Below, piece after piece: positions 38,857 to 46,783 of a stretch of 59,674 nucleotides of DNA. The stretch spans positions 1 to 59,674 of the forward strand of contig MHUV01000007.1 in assembly GCA_001823545.1 (NCBI GenBank), in the 5' to 3' direction. The DNA is from Candidatus Yonathbacteria bacterium RIFCSPLOWO2_01_FULL_43_27 (GTDB taxonomy: Bacteria; Patescibacteriota; Minisyncoccia; Phycocordibacterales; UBA1550). The notes beneath the pieces are model-generated. The model saw only the letters and a program-made list of their open reading frames with translations. It did not search any database and had not been told where the DNA came from. Position numbers and translations under genes: made by a program. Numbering within the stretch: position 1 is the stretch's first letter; each line of letters opens with the position of its first letter.

Positions 38857-40809
38857 ATGCATATTCTTACCGTTCTACCAATTACCCGAGGTGTTCTCAA
38901 AGGCACCTACACATACTTTTCAAAAGATCCCGCGGATATAGGATTAGTAATTTCTGTCCCTATTCGTTCACAAGAAATGCCTGCGCTCGTCGTAGAAACA
39001 CAAGAGGTATTTGATGCTAAATCAACGATAAAATCTTCAGGGTATGCTTTACGAAAAATTAAACAAATAAAACCTCTTACCATCTGGAACAGCGCTTTCA
39101 TTGATGCGGTAGATAAAACCGCACACATTCATGCGCAAGGATTTGGCGAGACACTTCTCACCCTCACTCCTAAAACAATTCTTGATGCATACCTTTCAAA
39201 AGATCTTGCTCTCCCCCACACGACATTTCCTTCATTTACTCACCACCCCCGTATTCTTGCTATCCAAAATAGCGCCACCGTGCGCCTCGAGTCCTACCAA
39301 CGTCTCGTACGCGAATCATTTGTCCGCCATGAATCAACATTTATCTGTGCTCCTACTGAGCAAGAAGTAGAACGAATTGGACAAATACTTAGCCACGGCA
39401 TCGAAGACTATGTATTTGTATTTCATAGCGGACTCTCCAAAAAACGCACCCTTGAACGGTGGCGCGCCGCACTTAAAGCAGAGCACGCTGTTCTTGTCGT
39501 TGGTACCCCGCAATATCTGGCACTCGGACGATATTTTGCAAGCATTATTTTAGATGAAGAACATGCACGTGGATGGAAGCCAATGGTACGTCCACTCATT
39601 GATATGCGTATCTTTGCAGAACAATACGCACATTTAGCCGGAAGCACTCTCATTCTTGGTGCTCCTATTCTTCGCGCTGAAACACAAAAGCGTATCAAAG
39701 AAGGAACGATTGAAGAATTTGAAAGAATTGCAGTACACACAGAGAAACATATTACCACCGCAATTATTGACCCTCGTATTGAAGAAAAAGCAATTAAAGA
39801 GAAGGCAGGAAAACGCGTGGTACAAATGCTCACTAATGAAGTGCGCGCACTCATACAAACAGCACGTGAAAAAAATCAAAATATCGTGCTTGTCTCCGCA
39901 CGAAAAGGACTGGCACCTATTACTGTTTGTGGTGACTGCGGTACGGTTGTGCGCTGTACTACGTGCGATAACCCTCTCGTTATTCACCACGTCAAAAGTC
40001 GCGAGAAGACGACCACACACACCACCGTCAAAAAAACTAGTGCAAGAATATTTACCTGCCACACCTGTGGTTTTGTACGTGTCCCTGAAGACGACGAACA
40101 CGAAACGTGTCGCTCGTGTGGCGGATGGCGCCTTGGAGCGCTCGGTATCGGCACCGAACGAATACAGGAGGAAGTAGAAAAGTTTTTTCCGGATACTCCT
40201 CACGTTATTTTCGATAGCGAACACATTACAACACGTACACAAGCAAAAAAATGCATCGCGCAGTTCGAGGAACATCCGCATTGTATTCTCATTGGTACCC
40301 CGATGGCCGTTCCCTACCTCACAAACGCAGACCATATAGTGATCATTTCGCTCGATTCACTCTTTGCAATCCCCGACTTTCGCATCAATGAGCACATTTT
40401 CGCGCTCGTCCTCACGCTTCGTGAAAAGGCAACGGCATCGCTCCTCATCCAAACGCGCGCCGACGACACCACACTTTACACCCAAGCACTCGCAGGTGAC
40501 CTTCTTACATTTTCTGAGAACGAACTTGCTCTCCGTAAAGCTTTTTCATACCCACCCTACAGCACAATTATCAAAATTATACTGCGCGGTACGAAAGAAG
40601 AATTTCCAGAAAAAATTGCACTCCTAAAAACATTTCTCGCTCCCCTTGAGATCATTACTCCCAATACCGTATCGAAAGAACCAAAAAACACCTATCGCAC
40701 GCACACCATTCTCAAGCTAAAAATCTGGCCTGACGAAAAACTCATCACCAAACTGCGCGCCCTTCCTCCCGAGTTCACCATCGACGTAAATCCAGACCAT
40801 TTACTGTAG
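38857..40809 (+). CDS. primosomal protein N' (PriA)-like protein, Walker A absent
   Basis: LDEEHARGWK, eight-Cys zinc region (CGDCG...CTTC...CHTC...CRSC), GTERIQEEVEKFFP; GxTGSGKTE not present. Confidence 0.85.
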   Translation: MHILTVLPITRGVLKGTYTYFSKDPADIGLVISVPIRSQEMPALVVETQEVFDAKSTIKSSGYALRKIKQIKPLTIWNSAFIDAVDKTAHIHAQGFGETLLTLTPKTILDAYLSKDLALPHTTFPSFTHHPRILAIQNSATVRLESYQRLVRESFVRHESTFICAPTEQEVERIGQILSHGIEDYVFVFHSGLSKKRTLERWRAALKAEHAVLVVGTPQYLALGRYFASIILDEEHARGWKPMVRPLIDMRIFAEQYAHLAGSTLILGAPILRAETQKRIKEGTIEEFERIAVHTEKHITTAIIDPRIEEKAIKEKAGKRVVQMLTNEVRALIQTAREKNQNIVLVSARKGLAPITVCGDCGTVVRCTTCDNPLVIHHVKSREKTTTHTTVKKTSARIFTCHTCGFVRVPEDDEHETCRSCGGWRLGALGIGTERIQEEVEKFFPDTPHVIFDSEHITTRTQAKKCIAQFEEHPHCILIGTPMAVPYLTNADHIVIISLDSLFAIPDFRINEHIFALVLTLREKATASLLIQTRADDTTLYTQALAGDLLTFSENELALRKAFSYPPYSTIIKIILRGTKEEFPEKIALLKTFLAPLEIITPNTVSKEPKNTYRTHTILKLKIWPDEKLITKLRALPPEFTIDVNPDHLL

Positions 40810-40852
40810 CACTTCAAAAAAGTAACTATTTAAGGTATACTGTGTCCGAAAT

Positions 40853-41434
40853 ATGGCAAAAATACTCCAGCAAGATGCGCCGGTTCTTCGGGCAGAAGCT
40901 GAACCTGTCAACCCAAAAGATTTTGGCTCACCACGCCTCAAAAAAATCTTACAAGATATGCGCGTCGCCCTTGAGAAAGAAGAGGACGGCGTTGCGATCG
41001 CTGCTCCGCAAATTGGCGTTCCTTTGCGTATTTTTATTGTGTCACATCGTGTGTTTGAAATGGATGACACCTCTTCGGAGACTTCCCCGCAAGGTGAACC
41101 ACAACCTCCAGTCAAAAAAGCACCAGCACGCGATATGGTTTTCATCAATCCAAGCTTGCTGAAAGTATCTCGCAAAAAGAAGTGGGTCCCCGAAGGATGC
41201 CTTTCAGTTCGCTGGCTCTATGGCGAAGTCGCCCGTGCCGACAAAGCAACGGTACGCGCATATGATGAACAAGGGAAACTTTTTACCCGTGGCGCAGGGG
41301 GACTTCTCGCACAAATATTTCAGCACGAAACCGATCACTTAAACGGCGTACTTTTTATCGATACTGCGCGCAATGTAGAACAAGTTACGAAAGAAGAAAT
41401 CGAACGACAAAAACACCAACATCACCATGAGTAA
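40853..41434 (+). CDS. def: peptide deformylase
   Basis: GVAIAAPQIG, EGCLSVR, QHETDHLNG. Confidence 0.94.
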   Translation: MAKILQQDAPVLRAEAEPVNPKDFGSPRLKKILQDMRVALEKEEDGVAIAAPQIGVPLRIFIVSHRVFEMDDTSSETSPQGEPQPPVKKAPARDMVFINPSLLKVSRKKKWVPEGCLSVRWLYGEVARADKATVRAYDEQGKLFTRGAGGLLAQIFQHETDHLNGVLFIDTARNVEQVTKEEIERQKHQHHHE

Positions 41435-42317
41435 TATCCAAGAAGCCCCACCCACCCTCTCGTTTACCTTTTTCGGCACCTCACACATTTCTGTCATCAT
41501 TCTTGAAGAATTGCTTCGTGGTGGCTTAACGCCCACCCTTATTGTTACCGCGCCACCGAAACAAAAAGGGCGCGGTCTCTCACTCACCCCCAGCGAAGTA
41601 AAAGTATGGGCAGACGCGCACCATATCCCAACCCTCGAACCAGAAAAACTTAATGATGAATGTTATAACCAACTGCTTGCCGGAAATTTTGAATTGTTTG
41701 TTATTGCATCGTACGGAAAAATCATCCCTGAAAGGATCCTTAATATGCCACGCCACGGCACCTTAAATGTTCATCCTTCCCTTCTGCCAAAACTTCGAGG
41801 TGCCTCTCCACTCCAAGGAAGCATCCTTGAAGACGTTCCCGTAGGTTCAACACACGAAACGGGCGTGACCATTATGCTTATTGATGAAGAAGTAGACCAC
41901 GGCCCTATTGTTGCACAGGAAAAAATCTCTCTCCCTAACTGGCCACCAAAAGGAAGTGAACTCGAACACACCCTTGGTGTTCTTGGTGGAAAGCTACTCG
42001 TAAAAACGATTCCTCTCTGGACAGCAGGAACTATCACCCCTAGCGCACAAGAACACAACAAAGCCACCTACACAAAGAAAGTCACCAAAGAAAGCGGACA
42101 CATTGACCTCGCTGACGATCCAGAGCGTATGTATCGCAAGATCCGTGCTTTCGATGTATGGCCTCGCTCATACTTCACCACCACGCGAAGTGGACGCGAA
42201 ATGCGGGTGGTCGTTACCGACGCAAAAATAGAAGAGGGAAAACTCGTTCCGCTCCGTGTAATTCCAGAAGGAAAGAAAGAAATGAATTACGAAGATTTCC
42301 TAAAAGGACAAAAATAA
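41427..42317 (+). CDS. fmt: methionyl-tRNA formyltransferase
   Basis: NVHPSLLPKLRGASPLQGSIL. Confidence 0.95.
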   Translation: MSNIQEAPPTLSFTFFGTSHISVIILEELLRGGLTPTLIVTAPPKQKGRGLSLTPSEVKVWADAHHIPTLEPEKLNDECYNQLLAGNFELFVIASYGKIIPERILNMPRHGTLNVHPSLLPKLRGASPLQGSILEDVPVGSTHETGVTIMLIDEEVDHGPIVAQEKISLPNWPPKGSELEHTLGVLGGKLLVKTIPLWTAGTITPSAQEHNKATYTKKVTKESGHIDLADDPERMYRKIRAFDVWPRSYFTTTRSGREMRVVVTDAKIEEGKLVPLRVIPEGKKEMNYEDFLKGQK

Positions 42318-42320
42318 AAA

Positions 42321-42346
42321 AGCAGGCAAGATTTCTCTTGCCTGCT
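42321..42346. terminator. bidirectional terminator
   Basis: AGCAGGCAAG ATTTCT CTTGCCTGCT. Confidence 0.75.
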
Positions 42347-42361
42347 TCAGGTCAACAGGGT

Positions 42362-43168
42362 TTAACTACCGGCAAGGAAGAGCTCCATCCATCTCTTCTC
42401 GAAGATCTCTTTAGCAGTACTTCCATTCGGAGCAGTATTATACAATTCTCGCGCTTCCTCCGCCGTCCGGCATGCAGGAGCTTTTACAGAAGCCTCAGCG
42501 TTAGAAAGTTCTTCTAATCGCGTCTTGAAGATCTTCTCCACAGTGCTTCCTTCCGGAGCGTTGTAATACAACTTTTGCGCCTCCTCCGCCGTCTGGCACG
42601 CAAGAGCTTTCGAGGGAGCCTCAATGTTTAAAAGATCCTCCCACAACATCTTGAAGATATTCTGAGCAGCGCTTTCGTCCGGAGCACCTCCAAATAACTC
42701 AAATGCCTCCTCGACTGTCCAGCACGTTGCAGCTCTTGCGATAGCTTCAGCGTTTGCGAGTTCTTTCCACCGCGCCTTGAATATCTTCTCATCAATGCTT
42801 CCATTCGGAGCACAGAAATACAACTTTCGCGCTTCCTCCGACCTCCGGCACGCTGCAGCTTTTGAGGAAAGTTTTGCTTCCGTTGCGTTTAGGATCTCTG
42901 TATACCGCGCGTTGAATATTTTTTCAGCAGTGCTTCTTTTTGGAGCGTTGATGCGCAAATCCCGCGCCTCCTCCACCGTCCGACATGAAAGAGCTTTTGC
43001 GGGAGCCTCAGCGTTTGCGAGCTCTTTCCACCGCGCCTTAAAGATATTCTCAGTGGTGCTTCCTTTTGGAGCGTTGGAAAACAACTTTTTCGCTTCCTCT
43101 GCTGTCTGGCATGTGGCGGCTCTTTCAGTGATCTCCCTCAACAAAACATCTAATGTCTTAGACTGCAT
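42362..43168 (-). CDS. solenoid-repeat protein with six ~42-aa tandem repeats
   Basis: Repeating A-x-x-C-x-T-x-E-E-A-x-x-L-x-x-x-A-P-x-x-S-x-x-x-x-I-F-x-x-R-W-x-E-L. Confidence 0.85.
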   Translation of the reverse strand: MQSKTLDVLLREITERAATCQTAEEAKKLFSNAPKGSTTENIFKARWKELANAEAPAKALSCRTVEEARDLRINAPKRSTAEKIFNARYTEILNATEAKLSSKAAACRRSEEARKLYFCAPNGSIDEKIFKARWKELANAEAIARAATCWTVEEAFELFGGAPDESAAQNIFKMLWEDLLNIEAPSKALACQTAEEAQKLYYNAPEGSTVEKIFKTRLEELSNAEASVKAPACRTAEEARELYNTAPNGSTAKEIFEKRWMELFLAGS

Positions 43169-43208
43169 ATTCTCACCTCCTCAATTTTTTGTGTTCTATC
43201 TGTTTATT

Positions 43209-43237
43209 ATTTTAGCACAATTAAACATACACGTCAA
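43209..43237 (-). promoter_or_regulatory. promoter TTGACG-17-TAAAAT
   Basis: Hexamers with 17 bp spacing upstream of the repeat-protein gene. Confidence 0.6.
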
Positions 43238-43309
43238 GAATTTACATAAGAAAAATGAAGTTGGTGCAAAGTCTCTTGTCTCACAAGACGCAGTTTAAGA
43301 TTTTATAAA

Positions 43310-43335
43310 AACCGCGCTTCTTGCGAAGCGCGGTT
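43310..43335 (-). terminator. hairpin terminator
   Basis: AACCGCGCTTC TTGC GAAGCGCGGTT. Confidence 0.8.
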
Positions 43336-43361
43336 AAGAGTCTTTTCGACCTTACAAACCC

Positions 43362-43715
43362 TCATCTCTCTCGAACAAAAAGAACTTCGGTCCCTCGAGG
43401 TAACGTCCATACAACGTCTTCTTTGGCTTCCTCAACCCAAGAACCATTGATCCTGTAAATTTTTGCAAGAGCACATGCTTTTGCAAAAAACACAGGGCCA
43501 ATCCCGACGGCCCTCGAGTGCCACCGCGAAGGTGAGTACTTTTGTGCAAACGCCTTGAGTTCCTCTTTTTTTGCGATCCTGAAGTCGTTACTTTCAGCTT
43601 CGTACAATAAAGATATTTCTGTATCAGATAATAAACGGAACACCATTGCTTCCCTACCATCAGGAAGCGTGAGGTCTACCCCTAGCAAGTTCAAAAAAAC
43701 GAGTTTTATACTCAT
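43362..43715 (-). CDS. hypothetical protein
   Basis: AGGAGG SD before ATG at 43715; 117 aa. Confidence 0.65.
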   Translation of the reverse strand: MSIKLVFLNLLGVDLTLPDGREAMVFRLLSDTEISLLYEAESNDFRIAKKEELKAFAQKYSPSRWHSRAVGIGPVFFAKACALAKIYRINGSWVEEAKEDVVWTLPRGTEVLFVRER

Positions 43716-43790
43716 AGCAACCTCCTGTTTGAAGTTATAGTCTTGCAATATTATATCAAATCTACAAACACGAGTATACAGTTATAAAAA

Positions 43791-44046
43791 AACCGCGCTA
43801 TCATCACGACAGTGCGGTTAGCAGCCTTTTCGGCTCGGGTGCTACTACTATGACCCTATCCACTCTTTGGCTTTCAAGGCGTGGATGCCTCGTAATCTAA
43901 GACTTCATCGGAATTTTTGGCGGTGCCGTCTCATTTTGCGAGATACCCCTTTGTTTGCAAGCCTACTTTGTTTTCAGGGTGTAGGTCCCTGTCAAAATTT
44001 GGTTCGGAGTTTTTGCCGTCGAGGCATCTGCTCTCCTCCTTAATTT
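43791..44046 (-). ncRNA. candidate structured transcript / tiny-ORF transcript
   Basis: Promoter TTGACA-16-TATAAT (44058-44085 region), ~280 nt without ORF >=60 aa, terminator AACCGC...GCGGTT+T tract at 43791-43819. Confidence 0.55.
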
Positions 44047-44057
44047 TATCTTAAAAC

Positions 44058-44085
44058 ATTATAGCAAATCTACAGATATTGTCAA
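44058..44085 (-). promoter_or_regulatory. sigma70-type promoter TTGACA-16-TATAAT
   Basis: Minus strand reads cTTGACAatatctgtagatttgcTATAATg. Confidence 0.75.
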
Positions 44086-45152
44086 GAGCGTGTATAACCG
44101 CACCCACTTTTGCACTCCTTGGAGAAAATTACTTGATAATAGGGTGATTGTACCAGAAACTGCATAGGTGACAACTTGTTCTCAAACGCTCCGTGTACCC
44201 GCTCGGTGTTGTAAAAAACAAGCCAGTCCATAAGAGCATGGTTGAACTTCATGGGGTCAAGAAGAAGTCCGGTGTGGTAGTCCACAAATTCTTCTTGAAT
44301 CGTGCGATTGAATCGCTCCACATGGGCGTTCATCTTGGGTGTTCTGGGGTAGGTGTGGTAGTGCGTGAGGTGGAGATTCTTGATCTCTTCATTAAAGTGC
44401 TTCTTGAACTCAGAACCATTGTCGGTGAGTACGAACTCCATTTGAAATGGAAATACGACACGACAGAGATCAAAGAATTCTTTGGCGGCAAGCGATGCGT
44501 GTGAGGTCGTGCACCATGCAAAGGCAAAGCGAGTGTGAATGTCCTCAAAGGTGATGATGTACCTCCTGCATCCGTTCACAAAGCGTTCGATGGTGTCGAG
44601 GGCGACGACATGTCCCGCGTGCGTGATCTTCAAATGCTTTGGTTTCCTTAAGACTTTCTGACGATTTACTTTTTTGATCTTGCCGAAGTGGGATACCTTT
44701 TGCGGGAACTTCCGCAGCCCTCCCATATCTTTCATGAGGCGTCCGATGGTCACGGGCTTGGGGCACGGGAGATTGTTTGCCGTACAGAACTTTGTGAGAA
44801 ATGGGTAGAGTTTTTCTTCTCCGAGATTTGGGTACTTGTCACGCAGGCGACGTATCTCGTCCAAGGTGTTTGCGTCCCAGAGACGTCTCCTTGTTACTTT
44901 GGGACTCTTAGATCCCGAATTTAATGCTTGAATCTTACCACCGCCCTTCTTGAGATTTTTCTGCCAGTAAAAGAGTGTCCGCCGATGCACCCCGTATGCT
45001 TCTAAAACTGCTTCAGTTCCATGCTTCTTCCAAAATGTCAGTATTCTCGCCCGTTCTTGTGCTTGTTCGGTGATCATATACCGAAAGCGTATCAGACGAT
45101 CGGATAAAATAGCAGACCCTTTAATTCCTTTATTTTGATTGAATATCCTCAT
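44082..45152 (-). CDS. IS481-like DDE transposase (integrase core)
   Basis: N-terminal HTH; VVALDTIE, LTDNGSEF, NAHVERFNRTIQEEF; start could be 45077. Confidence 0.92.
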   Translation of the reverse strand: MRIFNQNKGIKGSAILSDRLIRFRYMITEQAQERARILTFWKKHGTEAVLEAYGVHRRTLFYWQKNLKKGGGKIQALNSGSKSPKVTRRRLWDANTLDEIRRLRDKYPNLGEEKLYPFLTKFCTANNLPCPKPVTIGRLMKDMGGLRKFPQKVSHFGKIKKVNRQKVLRKPKHLKITHAGHVVALDTIERFVNGCRRYIITFEDIHTRFAFAWCTTSHASLAAKEFFDLCRVVFPFQMEFVLTDNGSEFKKHFNEEIKNLHLTHYHTYPRTPKMNAHVERFNRTIQEEFVDYHTGLLLDPMKFNHALMDWLVFYNTERVHGAFENKLSPMQFLVQSPYYQVIFSKECKSGCGYTRS

Positions 45153-45197
45153 TTCTTTGGTTTCCCAAAGAGTGCAATATGTATGTGAGGTTATGCA
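44091..45197 (-). mobile_element. IS481/IS3-like insertion sequence, complete with TIRs
   Basis: TIR-L 44091-44122 TGTATAACCGCACCCACTTTTGCACTCCTTGG; TIR-R 45165-45197 reverse complement TGCATAACCTCACATACATATTGCACTCTTTGG; TSD GAGCG at 44086-44090 and 45198-45202. Confidence 0.88.
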
Positions 45198-45242
45198 GAG
45201 CGACAAAAAAACACCAATTTTATTGGTGTTTTTTTGTCGCTC
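45198..45242 (-). terminator. terminator hairpin with 21 bp perfect stem and 3 nt loop
   Basis: GAGCGACAAAAAAACACCAAT TTT ATTGGTGTTTTTTTGTCGCTC. Confidence 0.85.
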
Positions 45243-45254
45243 GTCTCTATAAGC

Positions 45255-45893
45255 CTATTTTACTTCAATTTTTTCTACGATCATATCCTCGAGTGGTCGG
45301 TCAGCAACTCCTGTTGCCGTGTTTTCTATCGCAGTGACAGTCTCCATACCAGACGTCACACGTCCAAAGACGGTGTGTTTTGTATCAAGAAAGTTGTTGT
45401 TGGCCGTATTGATAAAGAACTGACTGCCGTTTGTGTTAGGTCCCGCATTCGCCATTGAAATCGTACCGATATCATTTTTATTCTCTGGAGTAATTTCGTC
45501 CGCAAACTGATACCCAGGACCACCAGTTCCCCACCTATTCTGATTGCTTGCCTCCTTTGAAAGCGGATCGCCACCTTGAATCATAAATCCTTTAATTACC
45601 CGGTGAAAGCGCGTGCCGTTATAAAAACTATCGTTCGCAAGCTTCTTGAAATTCTCAACCGTTTTTGGTGCACGCTCGGTAAAAAGTTCAAGAGTAATAA
45701 TTCCTTTATTGGTCGTAATAGTTGCCGTAGTCATAGTAGTTGTATTAAGGGTAGATGTGGTAATAAGTTCTTTTGATAAGGTGGCGGATTCAGGTGCGGT
45801 ATCTTTCTGTGGAGTAGTTCTGCCATTCACCCAAACCATACCAACAACAAAAATAATCGCGAGAGTAGTGAAAATGATATTTCGTGTATTCAT
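45255..45893 (-). CDS. membrane-anchored cyclophilin-type peptidyl-prolyl isomerase
   Basis: RFHRVIKGFMIQGGDP, GSQFFINT, HTVFGRVTSGME; N-terminal TM. Confidence 0.93.
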   Translation of the reverse strand: MNTRNIIFTTLAIIFVVGMVWVNGRTTPQKDTAPESATLSKELITTSTLNTTTMTTATITTNKGIITLELFTERAPKTVENFKKLANDSFYNGTRFHRVIKGFMIQGGDPLSKEASNQNRWGTGGPGYQFADEITPENKNDIGTISMANAGPNTNGSQFFINTANNNFLDTKHTVFGRVTSGMETVTAIENTATGVADRPLEDMIVEKIEVK

Positions 45894-45897
45894 AGGT

Positions 45898-46269
45898 TTA
45901 ATCTTTCCTTCCAAATCGAATTATATTTTTAATCATACCAGCGCCACGGCGTACGAGGGTGCGATTTTTTTCTTTATTTGAATTAAGTTCGCGCACGATT
46001 TCATTACGTACATCGTCAATCGCTGCGTACAAATCAGACTTTTCAGAAACAGCACGATATTTTTTACCTCGCACCACCATCATTACCTCTGCACAAAAGA
46101 TATCCCCGGCATTGTGATGTCGTGTAGACATACCAATTTCAACATTCGCGAGAATAACTTCTTCTTCGTGAGGTGGCGCAAACTTTTCTACACTGTTAAT
46201 TTTTTCCTCAACATATGCCGAAAGAGCACTCGTGAGTTCTATGTTGGTTGTTTTTATTTTTATCTGCAT
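45898..46269 (-). CDS. hpf: ribosome hibernation promoting factor / RaiA family
   Basis: MQIKIKTTNIELTSALSAYVEEKINSVEKF...DLYAAIDDV. Confidence 0.9.
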   Translation of the reverse strand: MQIKIKTTNIELTSALSAYVEEKINSVEKFAPPHEEEVILANVEIGMSTRHHNAGDIFCAEVMMVVRGKKYRAVSEKSDLYAAIDDVRNEIVRELNSNKEKNRTLVRRGAGMIKNIIRFGRKD

Positions 46270-46362
46270 ATACTCATTTTAGCACCACCTAAGGATTTGG
46301 CAACTCATTGAGTGAGGAGCTTAAAGCTCTCTCACTCACGCACACGCACACAGGGGCTGTTT

Positions 46363-46381
46363 ATCTAGAACCGTTCTAGAT
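46363..46381. repeat. 19 bp perfect inverted repeat
   Basis: ATCTAGAAC C GTTCTAGAT. Confidence 0.9.
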
Positions 46382-46396
46382 GTTTCTTTTATGCAA

Positions 46397-46438
46397 CTAT
46401 CGACGTATAATATACTATAGTATATTATACGTCGATAG
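46397..46438. repeat. 42 bp loop-less perfect palindrome
   Basis: CTATCGACGTATAATATACTA/TAGTATATTATACGTCGATAG. Confidence 0.97.
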
Positions 46439-46458
46439 GGGGAATATATGTTTACAAA

Positions 46459-46478
46459 TATATGAGAATTCTCATATA
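46459..46478. repeat. 20 bp perfect palindrome
   Basis: TATATGAGAA/TTCTCATATA. Confidence 0.95.
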
Positions 46479-46523
46479 CAGGTGACATTATACACTCGTA
46501 CAATACAAGCTCTCTTCAAAAAA

Positions 46524-46754
46524 CTATTGCAAGATATCAGGGATACTTAGTATTTTCCCTGGACTATGATGTCCGGAAATAATACGAATCTGCTTTGGAG
46601 AAATACCGTAATGCAGAGCTATAAGCTCAAGTACCCGCACATTAGCACGGTTTTGCTCTGCCGGTTCCTTCACCGAAACAAGAAAGGAGTCTTCCCGCTC
46701 GCGCGAAAATGACTCCTTCTTTGCATCTGCAGTTACGCGTACGCGTATATACAT
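46524..46754 (-). CDS. DUF167 (YggU) family protein
   Basis: VRVTADAKKESF..., EPAEQNRANVRVLELIA, ISGHHSPGKIL. Confidence 0.88.
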   Translation of the reverse strand: MYIRVRVTADAKKESFSREREDSFLVSVKEPAEQNRANVRVLELIALHYGISPKQIRIISGHHSPGKILSIPDILQ

Positions 46755-46783
46755 AGATAATAAATGAATGCACCTAAAACAAA

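Noticed and set aside
39634-40335. 233 aa minus-strand ORF opposite the PriA-like gene
   Set aside because: Low-complexity Cys/Phe/Arg shadow ORF; the sense frame has clear PriA-like motifs
42362-43168. 126 nt periodicity considered as a CRISPR-like or DNA tandem repeat array
   Set aside because: Repeats are diverged at DNA level, in frame and protein-coding; no spacer structure
42777-43298. 173 aa plus-strand ORF opposite the 42-aa repeat protein
   Set aside because: Its apparent repeats are the complement of the sense-strand repeats; the sense ORF has promoter and terminator
43791-44046. Candidate RNA considered as tmRNA or 6S RNA
   Set aside because: No tRNA-like ends or ALAA-type tag, and no long rod pairing of 5' and 3' ends recognised
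46397-46438. Interpretation of the 42 bp palindrome as a XerC/XerD dif site
   Set aside because: dif arms are separated by a 6-8 bp centre and are only partly palindromic; here the ATAA/TTAT arms are 14 bp apart with full symmetry, so not claimed
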